Source of the DNA: AV40 sp038230255
GTDB lineage: Bacteria > Verrucomicrobiota > Verrucomicrobiia > Chthoniobacterales > UBA10450
Assembly: GCA_038230255.1 (NCBI GenBank)
Contig: JBBRNP010000002.1
Location: 248,001 to 312,000 of the forward strand
Length of the DNA: 64,000 nucleotides
Reading direction: 5' to 3'
The notes below the pieces were generated by a model, which was given only the letters and a program-made list of their open reading frames with translations, searched no databases and had not been told where the DNA came from. The position numbers and the translations under genes were made by a program. Shown here piece after piece: positions 1 to 8,522 of this stretch. Every line of letters begins with the position of its first letter. Position 1 is the stretch's first letter.

Positions 1-81
1 TTGAACACTAGCCCGGACAAGACCCCCAACTCTCGCATCGCCCGAATGGAAAGCTTCTGTGTGCCGGCTTGCCATGGCTAA
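1..81 (+). CDS. Possible C-terminal tail of a gene entering from the left edge
   Basis: Frame 1 is open from the first base to a TAA at 79-81 and gives 26 residues containing NSRIARMESFCVPACHG. No family is recognisable from so short a piece, and it could equally be non-coding sequence upstream of the tRNA. It is listed only because the frame reaches the window edge. Confidence 0.25.
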   Translation: MNTSPDKTPNSRIARMESFCVPACHG

Positions 82-135
82 CTAAATGCGCGACATAGTG
101 CGGTCGCGGATCGCGGGATTGCTCGCGACAAAATT

Positions 136-209
136 CGGGCTGTGGCTCAGCTTGGTAGAGCGCCTGCCTCGGGTGCAGGAGGCCGTGGGTTCAAATCCCA
201 CCAGCCCGA
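136..209 (+). tRNA. tRNA-Pro (anticodon CGG)
   Basis: A complete cloverleaf can be folded by eye. The acceptor arms CGGGCTG (136-142) and CAGCCCG (202-208) pair perfectly and the discriminator is A209. The anticodon stem CCTGC/GCAGG encloses the loop CTCGGGT, giving anticodon CGG, which reads CCG proline codons. The T arm contains GTTCAAATC. The 3' CCA is not encoded. Confidence 0.96.
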
Positions 210-373
210 TGACAAAGCATCAACGAAGGTGCCTAAGACAACCGATCGGCTCATTGCGATTACGGTCGCGGTCTACCGCTTAACTTGCGAAAAACGCTAC
301 TTATCATTAACAAGCAGTTGAAATCGGTCCCGCTTCGTGTTTGGATCGACATCACTGGCGCAAACTTGTCCAT

Positions 374-478
374 ATGGGTTCCCTGAAAAAAAGACGTAAG
401 GCGAAAATTTCGAAACATAAGCGTCGCAAGCGCATGCGGGCGAACCGCCACAAGAAACGTTTGCGCTACAAGTCGTAA
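374..478 (+). CDS. 34-aa basic AURKAIP1/COX24-domain protein
   Basis: ATG374 to TAA476 encodes 34 residues, MGSLKKRRKAKISKHKRR followed by KRMRANRHKKRLRYKS, with about half of them Lys or Arg. This matches the very short AURKAIP1/COX24-domain proteins found in several bacterial phyla, whose mitochondrial relatives belong to the small ribosomal subunit. Such a lysine/arginine-rich peptide is probably ribosome-associated (inference). The gene is too short for most automatic callers. It stands alone between tRNA-Pro and a TPR gene on the same strand. No clear ribosome binding site is visible. Confidence 0.85.
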   Translation: MGSLKKRRKAKISKHKRRKRMRANRHKKRLRYKS

Positions 479-545
479 CTTTTCCATTCGTTAGGCCGGG
501 TGCGAATGTTTGCGTGTAGGGTTTCGCGCGACTAATGTCGGCAAC

Positions 546-2393
546 ATGATGGAGCCCAACGGCCGGTTTGCGCGGATTCTCCATCTTCTGGTCTTTGGCG
601 CGTCTTTCCTGACCCTGTCCGGCTCTCTCACGGCTCGGCCGCGTCCTGTTGCGCCAAGTTCTCAACCATCGCCAAGCGCGGCGCCGACAAAGAAATCCGT
701 CCTCCGCCAAGAGGATTCAGTGTTTATGACGCCGGCTAAGGACCTTTTACTTCGCGCCGACGGGGAGCATAAGGCAGATGCCCTGGCCCATTTTGTTGAT
801 GGCATGTCGTTGGAGGAAAACGGGGAGATGGATAAAGCGTTGGCCGCCTACCGCAAAGTTCTCGACGTCGATCCTGGGCAGGCGGATCTGGCCTCCCGAG
901 TCGCTGCGCTGCTCACGCGACAGGATGATTTTCCGCAGGCAATCGATGTGTTGAAAGATGCAATCAAAGCAAATCCGAACGCTCCCGGACCGCTGCTGCA
1001 GCTCGCATTCATCTATGCAAAATATCTTCGGCGCACTGATCAAGCCATCGATTACGTCAATCGGGCCATTGCGCTCGATCCGCACAACGTCGAGGCCTAC
1101 GAACGCCTCTGCGAAATAGCGCTTGCCGCTGGAGATGAGAAGAAGGCGCTCCAATCGCTCGATCGCGCAGCCGAGAGTAAGAGTGACGACCCGGTGTTTT
1201 GGACCAGGCTAGGGAAACTTTACGCCTCGATTGTCTTTAAACCGGATCGCCCCTCCAAGCCTGATGAAATAGCGCGTGTCAACGACATCTTCAAAAAAGC
1301 GGCCAATCATGCCGCTGACAATCCGGCTGTGCTTAAAGATGTCGGCGATTATTACGCCTCCACCCAGCAAGTTAAGGAGGCCATCCCCCTCTACTTGCGT
1401 CTGCTCGAGCTCGAACCGGACGATACTAATGCGCGCGAGAAACTGGCCACCGGCTTCGTTTTAACGAACCAACGCGATAAGGCCGTTGAGATGCTGGAAG
1501 TGATCATCAAAGAACATCCCGAAAAATATCAACCCTACGATTTGTTGGCCGGGTTGCTGGATGACGCCGCCCGCGCGTTGGAACGCGAAAAAAAGATCGA
1601 CCAGGCAAAAACAGCATTTGCGAAAGCGGCTGCTAATTACGAGCAGAGTTTGATTATCAATCCTCGTCGAGCCAGTCCCTATCTTCATTTAGCCGAGTTG
1701 CTGCTGGGTCCGTTGAAGGAGAACGAGCGGGCGGTCAAAGTTCTAGGCGAAGCACGGCGACACTTTCCGCAAATGCCGGAGATCGTTTATTACCTGGGCA
1801 TCGCTCAACGCGAAGCGAAGCATTTTCAAGAAGCCCTCATTACATTCGAGGAAGCTTTGCACGAAGCCGAAGCTGAAGGCACCGAGATTGCCAACGCGCG
1901 CTTTTATTTCGACTACGGCGCGACGGCCGAGCAGGCCGGTCTTTACGACAAAGCGTCGGATCTTTTTAGAAGGTCCATTGCCGTTGATCCCGCTAACGCG
2001 GCGGATGCTTATAATTACCTGGCCTACATGTGGGCCGAACACGACACACATCTCGATGAAGCCGAGCAAATGGTTAAGCTCGCTTTGCAAGCGGATCCAA
2101 ATAACGGCGCTTACATCGACACACTGGGGTGGCTCGAGTTCCGGCAGGGTAAATTCGATCAAGCATTAAGCGATCTCCTCCGCGCTGCACAAAAGTTGAC
2201 GCGCGACGACCCGGTGGTGCTCGAACACATTGGAGACGCCTGCGCGAAATTGAACAAATCTGCCCAGGCTTTAGATGCCTGGCAAAAGGCGCTCAACCTC
2301 GTCCCGGCAAACAAAAAGCTGGCCGATAAGATCGACAATGCGAAAACCAAAATGAGCAAAGGTCAGCCTCCTAATGCAAACCAGATCCATTAA
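546..2393 (+). CDS. Exported TPR-repeat protein
   Basis: The product is about 615 aa. An N-terminal hydrophobic segment (ILHLLVFGASFLTLSGSLTA) looks like a signal peptide and is followed by a Pro/Ser-rich linker. The rest is an almost continuous array of tetratricopeptide repeats, for example ALAAYRKVLDVDPGQADL and AIDYVNRAIALDPHNVEA, at least ten units. TPR solenoids mediate protein-protein contacts, so this is probably a periplasmic or lipid-anchored scaffold; the partner is unknown. The frame is open upstream to a TTG at 510, but the ATG pair at 546/549 sits directly before the signal peptide and was preferred. Nothing in the neighbourhood fixes a specific role. Confidence 0.88.
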   Translation: MMEPNGRFARILHLLVFGASFLTLSGSLTARPRPVAPSSQPSPSAAPTKKSVLRQEDSVFMTPAKDLLLRADGEHKADALAHFVDGMSLEENGEMDKALAAYRKVLDVDPGQADLASRVAALLTRQDDFPQAIDVLKDAIKANPNAPGPLLQLAFIYAKYLRRTDQAIDYVNRAIALDPHNVEAYERLCEIALAAGDEKKALQSLDRAAESKSDDPVFWTRLGKLYASIVFKPDRPSKPDEIARVNDIFKKAANHAADNPAVLKDVGDYYASTQQVKEAIPLYLRLLELEPDDTNAREKLATGFVLTNQRDKAVEMLEVIIKEHPEKYQPYDLLAGLLDDAARALEREKKIDQAKTAFAKAAANYEQSLIINPRRASPYLHLAELLLGPLKENERAVKVLGEARRHFPQMPEIVYYLGIAQREAKHFQEALITFEEALHEAEAEGTEIANARFYFDYGATAEQAGLYDKASDLFRRSIAVDPANAADAYNYLAYMWAEHDTHLDEAEQMVKLALQADPNNGAYIDTLGWLEFRQGKFDQALSDLLRAAQKLTRDDPVVLEHIGDACAKLNKSAQALDAWQKALNLVPANKKLADKIDNAKTKMSKGQPPNANQIH

Positions 2394-2454
2394 GATCACT
2401 TTCGTTCACTACGTGTCGCTTTCACGCGACGGCGTGAAGTAATCTTCCTGTTGC

Positions 2455-3813
2455 ATGAGCGCGTATCCAACGCCCTGGCAAAAAAGAACGATGTGGGCTG
2501 CGCTCACCGCTCTTTTTGTTGTTCTGCTCATCGTGATCGCCGGCGCGGTAGTTTATATCGGCGCCAATCTCATCAGTTTTCTCCAGCCCATATTAATTCC
2601 CGTCGCGATCGCAGTGATCCTGTCCTACCTGCTTGATCCGCTGGTAACGGAGCTCTGCCGTCGCAAAATGGGTCGCGGCATGGCTATCGCTGTAATTTTT
2701 GCCAGCGTCTTCATCGCCTTAACCGGCTTAGTCTGGTGGGTCGTCCCGACCATTTCGCTCCAGAGCGCGAATTTCGCCAGGGAACTTCCTGGTTACACCC
2801 AAAAAGCACGCGACCGCATTGTCGATCTTATCGTTCAGTATAACCGCGTGGTCGGCGGAACTGCTGGCCGGGGAAAATCCGCATCATCGGGTCTCGTCAA
2901 TTTCTTACTGGGAACGCCACCTCCGCATCCGCCTTCGCCAACCCCGACGACCACGGCTGAGCCTACTCCTTTGCCGGAAACAACAGCGTCTCCCGTGGAG
3001 ACGATCTCCGCGGCGCCGGCCAAGATCAGCTCGGCCGAGCGACAGCAACTTGAAGCCAAGGCCGGGAAAATTATTCCGAACCTCGAGCGCTACCTGCCCA
3101 CGTTGGCTGAAAAAATTTGGAATATCGTCAAGAAAAGCATTGGCGGGTTTCTCGGTATAACCGGATTTCTTCTGAGTCTGATCATGGTGCCCATTTATCT
3201 TTTCTTCCTTTTGAAAGAACGGCCCCGGATCGAAAAGCGATGGAAAGATTATCTTCCCCTTCGGGCATCGCCTCTAAAAGACGAGATCGCAGGGGCTCTA
3301 TCGGAAATCAATAGTTACACCATTGCTTATTTTCGTGGCCAATTACTGGTCTGCTTGGTGGATGGAACTCTCATCGGAAGCATTCTTACACTTTTCGGTC
3401 TCAATTTCGCTCCGCTGATCGGTATTCTCGTCGTAATTCTGACAATGATTCCCTACATCGGCATTGTGATTTGCTGGGTGCCGGCGGTCCTGATCGCGGC
3501 ATTTCAATGGGGCGACTGGACGCATCCGCTCATCGTGACCGCCATATTCATCGTCGTGCAAAATCTCGAGGGAATGTTTTACGCGCCGCGAATCGTCGGA
3601 AAATCGGTCGGGTTGCATCCAATGACCGTTATTGTCTCCATCTTTGTTTGGGGATTGTTGATTGGCGGCTTGCTCGGCCCCATTCTCGCCGTTCCACTAA
3701 CCGCCACGATCAAAGTGCTTCTCTCGCGATACGTTTGGAGTTCTCGCGTGCGCGACCGAGTACGCGACCAGGTTGCGAGTGTTCCGGTTGTTCGCGACGC
3801 GGAGCAAGCCTAA
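2455..3813 (+). CDS. AI-2E family transporter (PerM-like permease)
   Basis: This 452-aa polytopic membrane protein has the AI-2E/PerM family layout: two helices near the N-terminus, a long extramembrane segment, then a C-terminal helix bundle. Conserved-looking stretches include PILIPVAIAVILSYLLDPLV near residue 45 and the C-terminal PRIVGKSVGLHPMTVIVSIF. Family members export small molecules or act as Na+/H+ exchangers, so the substrate cannot be told from sequence. Unusual here is a Pro/Thr-rich low-complexity insertion (about residues 160-185, PPHPPSPTPTTTAEPTPLPE) in the extramembrane region. A copy of the over-represented decamer lies at 2820-2829. Confidence 0.9.
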   Translation: MSAYPTPWQKRTMWAALTALFVVLLIVIAGAVVYIGANLISFLQPILIPVAIAVILSYLLDPLVTELCRRKMGRGMAIAVIFASVFIALTGLVWWVVPTISLQSANFARELPGYTQKARDRIVDLIVQYNRVVGGTAGRGKSASSGLVNFLLGTPPPHPPSPTPTTTAEPTPLPETTASPVETISAAPAKISSAERQQLEAKAGKIIPNLERYLPTLAEKIWNIVKKSIGGFLGITGFLLSLIMVPIYLFFLLKERPRIEKRWKDYLPLRASPLKDEIAGALSEINSYTIAYFRGQLLVCLVDGTLIGSILTLFGLNFAPLIGILVVILTMIPYIGIVICWVPAVLIAAFQWGDWTHPLIVTAIFIVVQNLEGMFYAPRIVGKSVGLHPMTVIVSIFVWGLLIGGLLGPILAVPLTATIKVLLSRYVWSSRVRDRVRDQVASVPVVRDAEQA

Positions 3814-3881
3814 GGTCTCCGCTCGGCTTGTGCTCCTACGCGCCAGTTGCATTCTACGACTGCGCAACGCATAAAGATTAG

Positions 3882-5786
3882 ATGCCGGAAAAAATCACAC
3901 GCGTGCGACGCAAAAGACGCAGCCGATCTTTACCCGGCGTGGAATCGTTTCCGAGTTTTCGCCTTCATTTGCCGCCAGTTCGGGTAGCGCTTTACATCAG
4001 CGCGGGTGCGGCTGTCCTGTTGTTGATTATTATTTTTGGAACCTACGGCTCCAAGCTTTACAGCGGGTGGCACGAATCACGATTGCTCAAGCGCGCGAGT
4101 GCAATGTTGGACAAGAAAGATTTCGTTGCGGCAAATCGCCTGGCGCACCAGGTCGTTCAGCGTCACCGCGATTCACTTCCCGCTTTTTACATCCTGGCCG
4201 AAGCGACTGAAAAACAAAACTCGGAAGAAACAGTTTCCTGGCGGGCGCAGATCGCACGTTTGCAGCCGGACAACATCGACAGTCAGCTTAATCTCGCCTC
4301 GGCCGCGCTCCGATTCGGCCAGATCGATCTCGCACGCAAAACGTTGGAGCGTGTTGCGCCGCGGGCCCAGGACCGGGCACAGTTTCATGTCGTCGCCGGA
4401 TGGCTGGCGCGGGCTGAAGGAAATCTTGCCGAACAAGAACAGCAATTTGAAATCGCCGTAAATAAAGATCCCAAGAACGATCTTTATCAGTTTAATCTCG
4501 CTGCGCTCCAGGTCCGCTCACCGGATTCGGAAAAAAGTGAGCAGGCGCGCGCCAGTTTGGAACGTCTCACGCAAGTCCAGGAGTTTCGGACCGGGGCACT
4601 CCGTGCCTTGCTCAACGACGCTGTCGATCGCAACGACATCCAATCCGCCGATCGATTCGCACAACAATTGCAAATGTCGTCGGAGGTCGGTTTTGGCGAT
4701 TATCTTCTTTGCCTCAATTTCTACCGGAAGCTGGACGCCAAGAAATTCGAAGCACTTCTGGAAAAGGTGAAACCGGTCGCAGCGCGCAACTCGGGTGACC
4801 TCGGGCTCTTGATGGGTTGGATGAATGAAAACAGTCTTGCCCCTGAAGTCATGAAATGGATGGAGAAGTTACCGGCCGCCACAACCGCCAAACCGCCGCC
4901 CGCCATCGCCATCGCAGCCGCCTTTGCCGAACAAAAGAACTGGTCGCGTTTGCGGCGTTGGACCCGCAGCGAATCTTGGGGAGAGGAAGATTATCTCCGG
5001 CTCGCGTATCAAGCCTTTGCCGCGCGACAATCACGGCAATCCAGCGCCGACGCAGAATTCGATACGCTCTGGCGCGCGGCGCTTCATCTCGCCGTTGATC
5101 ACCCTGATCGTGAAATCAAACTCGCGCGCCTCGCCAGTAAATGGAATTTGGCGATCGAAAGCGAAGAACTTTGGTCGCGCCTGTCGCACACTCCGGCTAA
5201 CCGACGCGAAGCGCTTGACTCACTTTATCGTCTTTATCGCGCGAAGAATGATCTCAAAAAGCTTTACGATGTCCTCCAGCGCTTACACGAAGCGTCACCT
5301 AACGAGATTGGAATCATCACGAATCTCGCGCGACTCGGGTTAAACATCGATCAGAATACGAAACAAGCGCAGCAGTTAGCCAAGCAAGCTTACGAGCGCG
5401 CGCCCGACGACGTAAACTGCGCGGTCACTTATGCATACTCACTTTATGTGCAGGGTCGCACCACCGAGGGCCTCGAGATTCTGCAAAAGCTGCCGCCCGA
5501 AGCATTGCATGAATCGCATGCCGCAGTTTATGCCGCCGTTTTGCTTCTTGATGAAAATCAGACCGATGGCGCCAAGGAATACATCCAGGTCGCAAAACGC
5601 GGTCCGATCTACGTCGAGGAAAAACGTGTCCTCGAGGATGAACTGGCGAAAATCGCCGGCGTTTCTCCTAGTCCAACTCCTGTGCCGTCGCCATCTCCAA
5701 CTCCGGCACCCTCCGCAACAACCTCGCCCGCCGAAGCCTCGAGCGAAGGTGGATCGACATCAGCGTCTGCGACGCCGGTTCCCTGA
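3882..5786 (+). CDS. Membrane-anchored TPR protein
   Basis: The 634-aa product begins with a basic cytoplasmic stretch (RVRRKRRSRS), then one transmembrane helix at about residues 35-56 (VALYISAGAAVLLLIIIFGT). A long TPR-like alpha-helical region follows. It ends in a low-complexity Pro/Ser/Thr tail (SPSPTPVPSPSPTPAPSATT). It follows the AI-2E permease by 68 bp on the same strand and may share its transcript. The function is unknown. The layout, a single anchor with a helical-repeat domain outside, suits an envelope scaffold. Confidence 0.85.
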   Translation: MPEKITRVRRKRRSRSLPGVESFPSFRLHLPPVRVALYISAGAAVLLLIIIFGTYGSKLYSGWHESRLLKRASAMLDKKDFVAANRLAHQVVQRHRDSLPAFYILAEATEKQNSEETVSWRAQIARLQPDNIDSQLNLASAALRFGQIDLARKTLERVAPRAQDRAQFHVVAGWLARAEGNLAEQEQQFEIAVNKDPKNDLYQFNLAALQVRSPDSEKSEQARASLERLTQVQEFRTGALRALLNDAVDRNDIQSADRFAQQLQMSSEVGFGDYLLCLNFYRKLDAKKFEALLEKVKPVAARNSGDLGLLMGWMNENSLAPEVMKWMEKLPAATTAKPPPAIAIAAAFAEQKNWSRLRRWTRSESWGEEDYLRLAYQAFAARQSRQSSADAEFDTLWRAALHLAVDHPDREIKLARLASKWNLAIESEELWSRLSHTPANRREALDSLYRLYRAKNDLKKLYDVLQRLHEASPNEIGIITNLARLGLNIDQNTKQAQQLAKQAYERAPDDVNCAVTYAYSLYVQGRTTEGLEILQKLPPEALHESHAAVYAAVLLLDENQTDGAKEYIQVAKRGPIYVEEKRVLEDELAKIAGVSPSPTPVPSPSPTPAPSATTSPAEASSEGGSTSASATPVP

Positions 5787-5821
5787 AATTTCTGCGAGCG
5801 CCACACCCTGACTGTTTCGCT

Positions 5822-6997
5822 TCAGTCCTTGTAAGGATCGACAATATCGCGTCCGGCCATCGCCACCCCCATTGGTCGCAAGGTGTGCAGGATTCGAATC
5901 GTGCCCGCGTGAGCATTTAGTACGTCTGGCAATCGTCGATAGGCTTGCGGTGCTTCGTCTAAATCTCCGCCGCGCAAAACAATTCGGCGGTCGTGCAACC
6001 ATTTTCTCATCTCGTCGTGCCGAACCAGTCCCTCCTGGCGGATGCGTTTGCCCCCGGCCTTGACGAATTTTCCTTTCGCTGCTGTGCGCGACATAATTCG
6101 TCCTGCGCCGTGGATTGTTGAAAAAAGCGCTTCGCGCGAAGCTGGCGAATCAACGCCTTCGATGATCACTGCGTCGTCCCCCATGCTGCCGCCGACAAAT
6201 CCTTTTTGTCCGGGAAACGCCGGCGTCGCGCCTTTGCGCACCACCCAAAACTCGTCGCCGTCATGTTTTTCGCGCCAGGCGAAGTTGTGATGGTTGTGGA
6301 CTTCCTCGACAATCTGCGCGCCCAGAATGCTTTTCACCACGTGACGCGCAACCGCTTCGCGGCCCGCGTAGGCGTAACGCCCTGCTAAATGCATTCCCAC
6401 GAGATAATCGTGGCCGATCTCTGATTTCTCATTGACCACCGTGGGCGGCACATCCATTCCGTCCTTTCCGCCGGCTGCTTTCAAAAAATGCGTGGCAGTT
6501 TTGTGGCCGAGCCCGCGCGATCCAAAATGCACTCCGACCCAGATCCGGTCCTGCTCGTCGGCGAAGATATCGACGTAATGATTTCCACCGCCCACCGTGC
6601 CGAGCTGCTCGGCCGCGACCGATTTCAAATTTCCGATTGGCTTCAGCTGCCACGCCGGATCGTCGAACAATTCGTGTTCGACGCGCGTTTTGCTTTTGCG
6701 TCCGATCCCGAATGAAATTTCGCGCACTACGTCGTCCATGATTTTGTCGATCATCGGCGCAATTTCTTGTCGCTTTGCATCAGTCAGGATGGCGAGATTG
6801 CCGCAGGCGATGTCAAAGCCGACCCCACTCAGCGAAATCTTGTCTTTGTAGGCAACTACGCCGCCGATCGGTTGGGCGTAACCCTTATGGCCGTCCGCGC
6901 AAAGCACGGCGCGCTCGCCACCGGTCGCAACGCAGGTTTGGATCTGCTTGATCGTTGCCGGGTCGTGCTCGCCGAAAATTTTAGTTTTCGATCCCAT
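5822..6997 (-). CDS. rtcB: RNA-splicing ligase RtcB
   Basis: RtcB joins 2',3'-cyclic-phosphate or 3'-phosphate RNA ends to 5'-OH ends using GTP and Mn2+. The 391-aa sequence carries the family signatures in order: ADGHKGYAQPIGGVVAY (34-50), GVGFDIACGN (58-67, metal-binding Cys), GGGNHYVDI (136-144), HFGSRGLGH (157-165) and HGAGRIMSR (296-304), whose His is the nucleotidylated residue. Length is close to the E. coli enzyme. It starts 41 bp downstream of a two-histidine phosphoesterase on the same strand, so the two probably form an RNA end-processing operon. No RtcA or RtcR gene is seen nearby. Confidence 0.96.
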   Translation of the reverse strand: MGSKTKIFGEHDPATIKQIQTCVATGGERAVLCADGHKGYAQPIGGVVAYKDKISLSGVGFDIACGNLAILTDAKRQEIAPMIDKIMDDVVREISFGIGRKSKTRVEHELFDDPAWQLKPIGNLKSVAAEQLGTVGGGNHYVDIFADEQDRIWVGVHFGSRGLGHKTATHFLKAAGGKDGMDVPPTVVNEKSEIGHDYLVGMHLAGRYAYAGREAVARHVVKSILGAQIVEEVHNHHNFAWREKHDGDEFWVVRKGATPAFPGQKGFVGGSMGDDAVIIEGVDSPASREALFSTIHGAGRIMSRTAAKGKFVKAGGKRIRQEGLVRHDEMRKWLHDRRIVLRGGDLDEAPQAYRRLPDVLNAHAGTIRILHTLRPMGVAMAGRDIVDPYKD

Positions 6998-7038
6998 CGG
7001 CAGACAAAACTCCGACCGATGAAGAAGATTTCAATTCG

Positions 7039-7596
7039 TTATCGGCGCAGCGATTTCTTGGCCAGAATTTTCCACGCCTCAACATCGGCCTTGGTTCGCG
7101 ATGGTGAAGCGCAACGCACGGCCGCGATCGAATCGAAAACGACGGTGCGAAAAGGCAACTTCATCACTGCGGCAAGTTCCTTCTTCGCCGACCGCGGCAG
7201 TTTCTTGTAAAGCAAACTCACATGCGGATCGCTTGGGGCCGTCGCTCGTGATTTTGCGGCGCGGCTAAAATCGGCCACCAGTTTTCTCAGCGCCGGACTA
7301 GATTTAAACCGGACAAAAAGCGTCTTCGTGAACTCGGCTGAAAACCCGACTCCACGTGTGGTCAGCTGAATCGGTCGCATTGAAATTTGTTTCAAAACTT
7401 TCTTCGGCGACTCCGAAAGTCTTCGCGAGCCCCGATTTCTTCGGGATTCTCCATCTTTCGCTGTCGAAAAAAGCGTCATGTGCGGTTCAAAATTCGGAGC
7501 CTGAAATTCTTTGCGTAGAATCCGCACCAAGTCACAAAACAAGTCCCGCTCAGGTTTCGCCGGAAGTAGCCAGTAAACGATCGCGACTTTTTTCAT
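7039..7596 (-). CDS. 2H phosphoesterase, cyclic phosphodiesterase/2'-5' RNA ligase-like
   Basis: The 185-aa protein has the two His-x-Thr/Ser-x motifs that define 2H phosphoesterases: PHMTLF in the N-terminal half and PHVSLL in the C-terminal half. The spacing and size resemble the cyclic phosphodiesterase (CPDase) and LigT branches. Such enzymes open 2',3'-cyclic or 1'',2''-cyclic phosphates at RNA ends or in ADP-ribose derivatives. It lies directly upstream of rtcB on the same strand, which suggests co-transcription and a shared role in RNA end metabolism (inference). The exact substrate cannot be fixed from sequence. Confidence 0.82.
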   Translation of the reverse strand: MKKVAIVYWLLPAKPERDLFCDLVRILRKEFQAPNFEPHMTLFSTAKDGESRRNRGSRRLSESPKKVLKQISMRPIQLTTRGVGFSAEFTKTLFVRFKSSPALRKLVADFSRAAKSRATAPSDPHVSLLYKKLPRSAKKELAAVMKLPFRTVVFDSIAAVRCASPSRTKADVEAWKILAKKSLRR

Positions 7597-7688
7597 GAGG
7601 TAACGGCCTTCTCAGCGGAGGAAGGCTTTGCGTCGCGGCGATTATAGATCACCGCGACGGCAAATGTCGATCTTACAATGCGCTCGGA

Positions 7689-8369
7689 CTATTTCTTGGC
7701 CGAAACCGTTTTCAGATCCAGCTGCACCGGAGCGCTTTTTTGCCAGCCATCCGCGCCCGGATCGACTTTGAAATCCGGAATGTCGGCGCGAGCGGTCTTT
7801 TTTTCGCTCGAGGCGCCGTAAAGTTTATCGCGCTCGGCCACGATGTTCGGTTTGGCTTGTCCATCTTTCGTAAAGGCCATCATCAATTGCGGAATTCCCA
7901 TCGGGATTTTGTCGCCGCGATCGATCTGCCAGGTGTGCCACGTTTTCCCGTAAGTGCCGATCAGCACTTTCATCAGACCTTTTTCATCGGCATCAGGCAT
8001 TCCTGGCGCCGTCAGCACGCCGGATTTCACTTCGTAATTATGGCTGTGCCACAGTTTTTTCTCTTCCGCCGGCAACGATTCGAAGATTTTCGCGCTCACG
8101 ATGTATTCGATTCCGATCAACCGCGCGCCCGGCTTGTTCGAATCGTAGAGGATACATTGCAGGACTTCATCGCTCAGATGCGCGCAATAATGGTCGGCCA
8201 TAACTTGGCGGTTCATATCGCCGCTGTAGAAATGAATTCCACACACGTGCGCGTGAATATCGCCCACCGGCGCGAAATTCGCGGTTGCGGTGACCCCTTT
8301 GGCGGGCTCCGAAGATTGCCCAAACGCAGCTACTGCAACGAACAGACTTGAGAAGATTATTGTTTTCAT
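7689..8369 (-). CDS. Exported OBAP-family (DUF1264) protein
   Basis: The 226-aa product begins with a signal peptide (MKTIIFSSLFVAVAAFGQ). The body matches the oil-body-associated/DUF1264 family, with the segments HVCGIHFYSGDMNRQVMADH, LQCILYDSNKPGARLIGIEY, LWHSHNYEVKSG and TYGKTWHTWQIDRG. Plant members coat oil bodies. Bacterial members have no established function, and a secreted form implies an envelope or extracellular role. Upstream, at 8462-8471, there is an intergenic copy of the over-represented decamer. The gene stands alone between rtcB/CPDase and the suf genes. Confidence 0.85.
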   Translation of the reverse strand: MKTIIFSSLFVAVAAFGQSSEPAKGVTATANFAPVGDIHAHVCGIHFYSGDMNRQVMADHYCAHLSDEVLQCILYDSNKPGARLIGIEYIVSAKIFESLPAEEKKLWHSHNYEVKSGVLTAPGMPDADEKGLMKVLIGTYGKTWHTWQIDRGDKIPMGIPQLMMAFTKDGQAKPNIVAERDKLYGASSEKKTARADIPDFKVDPGADGWQKSAPVQLDLKTVSAKK

Positions 8370-8522
8370 TGAAGCAGACTCCTTCCGTTGTTGTTAGGTT
8401 TGATCTGACGACAAAGTCTAGGAACCCATAGACACTGGCAGCAATACTAAATTCCTGGAGATGTCGATCTTAACAGGGCGGGAATAAACTGGCGCGAACC
8501 GGCGCTTGGAGCAGATTATCTC

